DNA of 29,318 nucleotides from the NCBI GenBank assembly GCA_018713425.1, contig DVOT01000042.1, positions 1-29,318 on the forward strand, in the 5' to 3' direction. Shown here piece by piece: positions 25,988-29,318 of the stretch; the stretch's first letter is position 1; each line of letters starts with the position of its first letter. A program made the translations under genes and the position numbers. Source of the DNA: Alectryocaccomicrobium faecavium (GTDB lineage: Bacteria; Bacillota; Clostridia; Christensenellales; Aristaeellaceae). The notes beneath the pieces were generated by a model that did no database searches, was not told the DNA's origin, and saw only the letters and a list, made by a program, of their open reading frames with translations.

Positions 25988-26019
25988 ATTCGCATCTTCC
26001 CCCAGTCTTCGTTCCTCCC

Positions 26020-26048
26020 ATTATACCCGCCCGCCAAGTAAAACGCAA
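26020..26048 (-). promoter_or_regulatory. Promoter of ychF
   Basis: On the minus strand TTGCGT (26048-26043) and a perfect TATAAT (26025-26020) are 17 bases apart. The start would be near 26013, giving a short leader before the ATG at 25987. Confidence 0.75.
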
Positions 26049-26080
26049 CCGCAAATTGGGAAAAATCCCGTGCATTCTGC

Positions 26081-26110
26081 GCACCGCGCCCGCCTTCGGC
26101 GGCCCGGTGC
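26081..26110. repeat. REP-like palindromic repeat, copy 1
   Basis: GCACCG (26081-26086) and CGGTGC (26105-26110) enclose an inner stem of CCGCC and GGCGG around TTC. A near-identical unit in the same orientation lies at 29246-29273. Both are intergenic, as expected for a dispersed extragenic palindrome. Confidence 0.55.
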
Positions 26111-26194
26111 AGAGCATTGATATAAAAAGCATTCGAATTGGAAACGATGGAGCGCATGAGGGCCGAAACAAATTATAAAGCGCTCGTGCAGCGC

Positions 26195-26223
26195 TTGACT
26201 TTCGATATGATAAATATTATAAT
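26195..26223 (+). promoter_or_regulatory. Promoter of the BRO-type gene
   Basis: TTGACT (26195-26200) and a perfect TATAAT (26218-26223) are 17 bases apart in a very AT-rich patch. Transcription would start near 26230, about 45 bases before the ATG. AGGAGGAA follows at 26258-26265. Confidence 0.8.
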
Positions 26224-26275
26224 ATTATGTAAAGTACGTGGGCATTAGATACACAACAGGAGGAATGCAAATTCC

Positions 26276-26890
26276 ATGAGCGAGATTGCGCTGTTTGAGC
26301 AAAAAGAAATCCGCCGGGTTTGGCAGGATGAGGAATGGTATTTTTCTGTTTCGGATGTTGTAAAAGCTTTGACAGACAGTACGGATCCAAAACAATACAT
26401 CAAAAAAATGCGCGCTCGGGATCCAGAGCTCTCCAACAACTGGGGTACAATTTGTACCCCGGTTCAGATGATTGCTGCTGACGGCAAGCAACGCAAAATA
26501 CAGGCAGCCAATTCTGAAGGGCTCTTGCGCATCATCCAATCCATCCCTTCGCCGAAAGCCGAACCATTCAAGCGCTGGCTGGCCGCCATTGGCGCGGAGC
26601 GCATCCGCGAAATCGCGGATCCGGAAATCGCGGCATTGCGCGCGCAGGATCTCTATCGCAAAAAAGGCTATCCTATAAAATTCCTTAAAACCTCAGTGGT
26701 TTTAAGAAATTGCAGGCTAGCAAAAAACCCCAGGGGAGAGCGCGAGAGGGCCGAAGCCCTTTCGCGCTTTAATCGTCCCCGGCGGCGTGTACGGCGGGGA
26801 CGGGGCGATTTTTGCGGAGGAAAATCCCATTTTCCAGAGCAAAAATCGCTTCCTTGCAGTTTCCGCGCCCGAAAATCCGTAGGATTTTAG
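26276..26890 (+). CDS. BRO-N antirepressor-like protein, C-terminal part lost
   Basis: The open frame encodes 204 residues, but only about 1-133 look like a real protein. The BRO-N domain is clear: IRRVWQDEEWYFSVSDVVKAL near the start, then NNWGTICTPVQM, AANSEGLLRIIQSIPSPKAEPF, and DLYRKKGYP at 125-133. Related chromosomal proteins usually continue after KKGYP with a second conserved segment. Here, at 26675, the sequence changes to a 9-base inverted repeat (26684-26706) and then to hairpin-rich non-coding DNA. The Arg-rich tail is therefore read-through. The promoter and binding site are strong. BRO proteins are phage antirepressors or DinD-like accessory proteins. This is probably a remnant of a mobile element. 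Confidence 0.75.
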   Translation: MSEIALFEQKEIRRVWQDEEWYFSVSDVVKALTDSTDPKQYIKKMRARDPELSNNWGTICTPVQMIAADGKQRKIQAANSEGLLRIIQSIPSPKAEPFKRWLAAIGAERIREIADPEIAALRAQDLYRKKGYPIKFLKTSVVLRNCRLAKNPRGERERAEALSRFNRPRRRVRRGRGDFCGGKSHFPEQKSLPCSFRARKSVGF

Positions 26891-26987
26891 CGGAAACTGA
26901 TTGAGGGGGTGGTAGTGGCGGGGGAGCTTGCTCCCCCGTCCACCAGCTTGGCAAAAAGTCTTTTTTGACAAGCTGATTTAGTTTTAC
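26722..26987 (-). ncRNA. Candidate structured non-coding RNA with consecutive stem-loops
   Basis: A perfect-hexamer promoter (26994-27021) would start a minus-strand transcript near 26987 that runs through six hairpins to a U-run at 26727-26722. The stems are CAGCTTG with CAAGCTG (26944-26975), a GC-rich stem closed by GGGGGAGC/GCTCCCCC (about 26920-26945), CAGTTTCCGC with GCGGAAACTG (26857-26899) containing an inner AAAATCC/GGATTTT, GCGATTTTTGC with GCAAAAATCGC (26805-26849) with an inner GGAAAAT/ATTTTCC, CGTCCCCG with CGGGGACG (26774-26802), and a 13-base stem capped by C(UUCG)G (26739-26768). It does not match 6S, SRP, tmRNA or RNase P RNA as I know them. One stem position pairs better if the plus strand is transcribed, so strand is not certain. 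Confidence 0.5.
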
Positions 26988-26993
26988 AAACTA

Positions 26994-27021
26994 ATTATAT
27001 CCCAATTGGCACGGCTGTCAA
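26994..27021 (-). promoter_or_regulatory. Consensus promoter reading into the hairpin array
   Basis: On the minus strand TTGACA (27021-27016) and TATAAT (26999-26994) are both perfect, with a 16-base spacer. No protein-coding gene with a ribosome binding site follows it on that strand. The hairpin array begins within about 20 bases. Confidence 0.75.
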
Positions 27022-27137
27022 GTTATGGTTCCGTTGGAAATGTGCGAAGGATCCCACAGAATTGTGGCAAAAAGAAAGCGGAAGCAGGAAATGCGCGGGC
27101 GCATGGAGAAAAATTCAGAAAAAGGCAGGGGAAAGCG

Positions 27138-27779
27138 ATGATTTGCGAATTTTTCTGGGATTTTGACGGCACGTTGTTTGATACGTATCCGCGCATGGCC
27201 CGCGCGATGGCGCGCGCTTTGGCGGAATTGGGCTATGACGCGGAGTATGATTGGGTACTCAACGGCATGAAGCGCTCTTTGGGCGACGCGGCGCGCGCGG
27301 CGAACGCGCGCTTTGGCGTGGACGCGCAAGCGGCGATGGACGCCTATCACCGCCACGCGGAGGACGAGGGGTCAGAAAGCATGCGTCCCTATCCCGGCGC
27401 GCGCGAGGTCTTGGCGGCCATCGCGCAGGGCGGGGGACGGAACTATCTGTACACGCACCGCAACCATACGGCGCTGGAAGCGCTGGAGCGCTGGGATATG
27501 CGCAAATGGTTCCGGGATTTTGTGACCAAGGAGGACGGGTTTCCCAGCAAGCCCGCGCCGGACGCGCTGAATTTTTTGCTGGCGAAGCACGCGCTCGCGC
27601 GGGAAAATTGCGCCATGGTGGGGGACCGGCCCATCGACCTTCAGGCCGGGGAAAACGCCGGCATGGCGGGCATTTTTTTCGATCCGGAGGGATTTTATCC
27701 GGAATATCCCGCGCGGTGGCGGTTTGATTCGTTTGCGCGCATGCTGCCGGAAGTGCCAAAGTGGCTTTATGATCGTTAA
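27138..27779 (+). CDS. HAD-family hydrolase (phosphoglycolate phosphatase-like)
   Basis: Predicted 213 residues. Motif I is WDFDGTLFDT (nucleophile D8, acid/base D10). The cap follows, rich in alanine helices. Motif II is YTHRN, with Thr in the phosphate-binding position. Motif III Lys is in SKPAPDAL, and motif IV is MVGDRPIDLQAGENAG. This is a subfamily IA phosphatase. The substrate is probably a small phosphorylated metabolite that cannot be named. The ATG at 27138 is chosen because AGGGGAAAG stands just before it and the motif I strand begins at once. The longer frame from 27006 would add unlikely Lys/Arg-rich text. Confidence 0.88.
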   Translation: MICEFFWDFDGTLFDTYPRMARAMARALAELGYDAEYDWVLNGMKRSLGDAARAANARFGVDAQAAMDAYHRHAEDEGSESMRPYPGAREVLAAIAQGGGRNYLYTHRNHTALEALERWDMRKWFRDFVTKEDGFPSKPAPDALNFLLAKHALARENCAMVGDRPIDLQAGENAGMAGIFFDPEGFYPEYPARWRFDSFARMLPEVPKWLYDR

Positions 27780-27804
27780 ATTTTTCGTCGCGAGGGGCAG
27801 GTTC

Positions 27805-27832
27805 TTGACCCGTCGCTTTCGCCTGCTATACT
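27805..27832 (+). promoter_or_regulatory. Promoter of the aldo/keto reductase gene
   Basis: TTGACC (27805-27810) and TATACT (27827-27832) are 16 bases apart. The start would be near 27840 and GAAGGGAG precedes the ATG at 27871. The reductase is thus expressed separately from the HAD gene. Confidence 0.75.
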
Positions 27833-27870
27833 GAAGTTGGTGGAATACCGCGAGAGAAGGGAGAATTGCC

Positions 27871-29058
27871 ATGCGATACAGCGATTTTCAGGGGGAACGG
27901 ATTTCCCTGCTCGGCTTTGGGGCCATGCGGCTTCCGCTTTTGGGCGATGGCTCCGGCAAGGTGGACGAGGCGCAGACGGAAAAGATGGTGGACTACGCGC
28001 TGGAAAACGGCGTGAATTACTTTGATACCGCGTATCCCTATCACAATGGCGAATCGGAATTGATCCTCGGGCGCTGCCTGAAAAAGCATCCGCGGGAGTC
28101 GTTCCTGCTCGCCAGCAAGTATCCCGGCCATCAGGTCAGCGAAACGTACGATCCGGCCGCGGTATTCGAGCGGCAGTTGCAAAAGTGCGGCGTGGAGTAT
28201 TTTGATTTCTATCTGCTGCACAACGTGTGCGAAAATTCCCTGCCCACCTATCTGGATCCCCGTTGGGGCATCATCGAGTATTTTGTGGAGCAGAAGCGGC
28301 GCGGGCGCATCCGGCATCTGGGCTTTTCCAGCCATGGACGTTTGGAAAATCTGCGCGAATTCTTGGATTTGCACGGCGATCAGATGGAATTTTGCCAGAT
28401 TCAGCTCAATTATGTGGACTGGACGCTGCAACAGGGCAAGGAAAAATGCGCGCTTTTGGGCGAGCGCAATATCCCTGTGTGGGTGATGGAGCCCGTGCGC
28501 GGCGGCCGGCTCGCGCGCCTGAGCGAAGAGGAACGCGCGCCCCTTGCCGCCATCCATCCGCAGGATAGCGCGGCCAAGTGGGCCTTCCGCTTTTTGCTGG
28601 ACATTCCGCAGGTGAAATTGGTGCTCAGCGGCATGTCCTCCATGGAGCAAATGGAGGAAAACGTGCGCATCTTTTCGCAGGACGCGCCGCTTGACGCACA
28701 GGAGAAGCAGGCGGTCTTTGCCGTGGCGGACGCGATCAAGAATTTCGTGCCCTGCACGGCCTGCCGCTATTGCTGCAAGGGCTGCCCCATGGAACTGGAT
28801 ATCCCCACATTGATCGGCGTATACAACGATTTGCGCATGGCGCCCGCCGTGAACATCGGCATGTATCTGGATACGCTGCCGGAAGGGAAGCTGCCCTCGG
28901 CCTGCATCGGCTGCGGCAAGTGCGCGCAGATCTGCCCGCAGGGCATCGACGTGCCGGATGTGATGCGCCGCTTCAGCGAGGAAATCGCCAAGCTGCCCAA
29001 GTGGGCGGACATTTGCCGCGAGCGCGCGCAGGCGCAGGCGCGCTTGGAAAAGGGCTAA
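27871..29058 (+). CDS. Aldo/keto reductase with C-terminal 4Fe-4S ferredoxin domain
   Basis: Predicted 395 residues. Residues 1-285 form the aldo/keto reductase barrel: GFGAMRLPLL, then FDTAYPYHNGESE with the catalytic Asp and Tyr, LLASKYPG with the Lys, and YLLHNV with the His. VLSGMSSMEQMEENV is the usual NADPH-end block. The C-terminal domain has two cysteine clusters, C295-C298-C301/C302-C305 (CTACRYCCKGCP) and C345-C348-C351-C355 (CIGCGKCAQIC), expected to bind 4Fe-4S clusters. This fused form is common in anaerobic Clostridia. The physiological substrate and electron partner are not known. The start is the ATG after GAAGGGAG. Confidence 0.95.
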   Translation: MRYSDFQGERISLLGFGAMRLPLLGDGSGKVDEAQTEKMVDYALENGVNYFDTAYPYHNGESELILGRCLKKHPRESFLLASKYPGHQVSETYDPAAVFERQLQKCGVEYFDFYLLHNVCENSLPTYLDPRWGIIEYFVEQKRRGRIRHLGFSSHGRLENLREFLDLHGDQMEFCQIQLNYVDWTLQQGKEKCALLGERNIPVWVMEPVRGGRLARLSEEERAPLAAIHPQDSAAKWAFRFLLDIPQVKLVLSGMSSMEQMEENVRIFSQDAPLDAQEKQAVFAVADAIKNFVPCTACRYCCKGCPMELDIPTLIGVYNDLRMAPAVNIGMYLDTLPEGKLPSACIGCGKCAQICPQGIDVPDVMRRFSEEIAKLPKWADICRERAQAQARLEKG

Positions 29059-29076
29059 ACGCAATCGACGAGGAAA

Positions 29077-29118
29077 AGCGCGGCTGGAAAAACGCCATTT
29101 CGGGCCGCGCTGATTTTT
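29077..29118 (+). terminator. Terminator after the aldo/keto reductase
   Basis: AGCGCGGC (29077-29084) pairs with GCCGCGCT (29104-29111) and is followed by GATTTTTTTG. The loop is 19 bases, longer than usual, and may contain a few further pairs. Confidence 0.75.
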
Positions 29119-29191
29119 TTGCATGGACGCTTGCGGGATGCCGGGCGTGGCAGGACGGCCTTCGTGCGTTACTTTTGCCAATCCCTCCCGT

Positions 29192-29206
29192 CACGGCTGC
29201 GCCGTG
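29192..29206. repeat. Small GC hairpin in the right-end non-coding region
   Basis: CACGGC and GCCGTG form a 6-base stem with a TGC loop. It is one of several short palindromes between 29190 and the window end, where I find no coding frame of substance. Confidence 0.4.
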
Positions 29207-29245
29207 CCACCGTTCCACAGTGCGGCATAGTCAATCCGCACCTTC

Positions 29246-29273
29246 GCACCGTGCCGCCTTTAGCGGCCCGGTG
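29246..29273. repeat. REP-like palindromic repeat, copy 2
   Basis: GCACCG, then a GCCGCC/GCGGCC inner stem, then CCGGTG. It matches copy 1 at 26081-26110 with a few differences and the same orientation, which marks both as members of one dispersed repeat family. Confidence 0.55.
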
Positions 29274-29318
29274 TTCCGTGGCTGCGCACTGCGCTTCGCT
29301 CCGTGTGCTCGCCACTTC

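Noticed and set aside
26442..26460. Perfect 19-base palindrome GGGGTACAATTTGTACCCC inside the BRO-type gene
   Set aside because: It encodes the conserved WGTICTPVQ stretch, so it is best explained by coding constraint. An operator role is possible but unsupported.
26891..27137. Protein-coding gene between the BRO-type gene and the HAD gene
   Set aside because: Open frames here are short, without ribosome binding sites, and lie across self-complementary stems.

Overview
The window carries a GC-rich bacterial chromosome segment. The gene order dnaG-rpoD-trmK-nif3-zinc-ribbon, the CUT1-type sugar transporter without its own ATPase, and strong AGGAGG-like ribosome binding sites all fit a member of the Bacillota, class Clostridia. 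The high GC suggests an uncultured gut lineage near Christensenellales, but that placement is a weak inference. No rRNA, tRNA or CRISPR array was found.

Layout from left to right. (1) 1-1215 (+): the 3' part of an FAD-dependent oxidoreductase, closed by a strong terminator. (2) 1554-7614 (+): a tightly packed housekeeping run, dnaG, rpoD (TTG start), trmK, nif3-like, a coiled-coil/zinc-ribbon protein and a divergent metallophosphoesterase, mostly joined by ATGA-type overlaps. (3) 14367-7799 (-): a visibly more AT-rich catabolic operon of two permeases, a solute-binding protein, a uroporphyrinogen-decarboxylase-family methyltransferase-like protein and a glycoside-hydrolase-like protein. It is driven by a near-consensus promoter at 14508-14536. 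A 13-bp perfect inverted repeat encloses about 80 bases just before the methyltransferase-like gene. (4) 21255-15003 (-): a complete phosphate operon, pstS-pstC-pstA-pstB-phoU-phoB-phoR, with almost every junction overlapping or abutting. Its PstS has the two halves of the family in swapped order, joined by an acidic repeat linker. (5) 21451-22476 (+): a secreted Cys/His-rich protein, divergent from pstS. (6) 25987-22529 (-): ychF, a two-gene LysO-type exporter and a MATE transporter. (7) 26050-27137: a mobile-element-like patch with a BRO-type antirepressor that loses its C-terminal part. Beside it, on the other strand, lies a consensus promoter followed by about 265 bases of consecutive stem-loops and a U-tract, a candidate structured RNA. 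(8) 27138-29058 (+): a HAD phosphatase and an aldo/keto reductase with a ferredoxin-like tail, then a repeat-rich end.

How the parts work together: PhoR/PhoB/PhoU sense and control phosphate import by PstSCAB. The AT-rich operon probably imports an oligosaccharide or glycoside, processes it inside the cell, and borrows a general ATPase encoded elsewhere. The strongest candidates for something unusual are the circularly permuted PstS, the hairpin array at 26722-26987, the inverted-repeat leader at 10641-10746, and the Cys/His-rich secreted protein.
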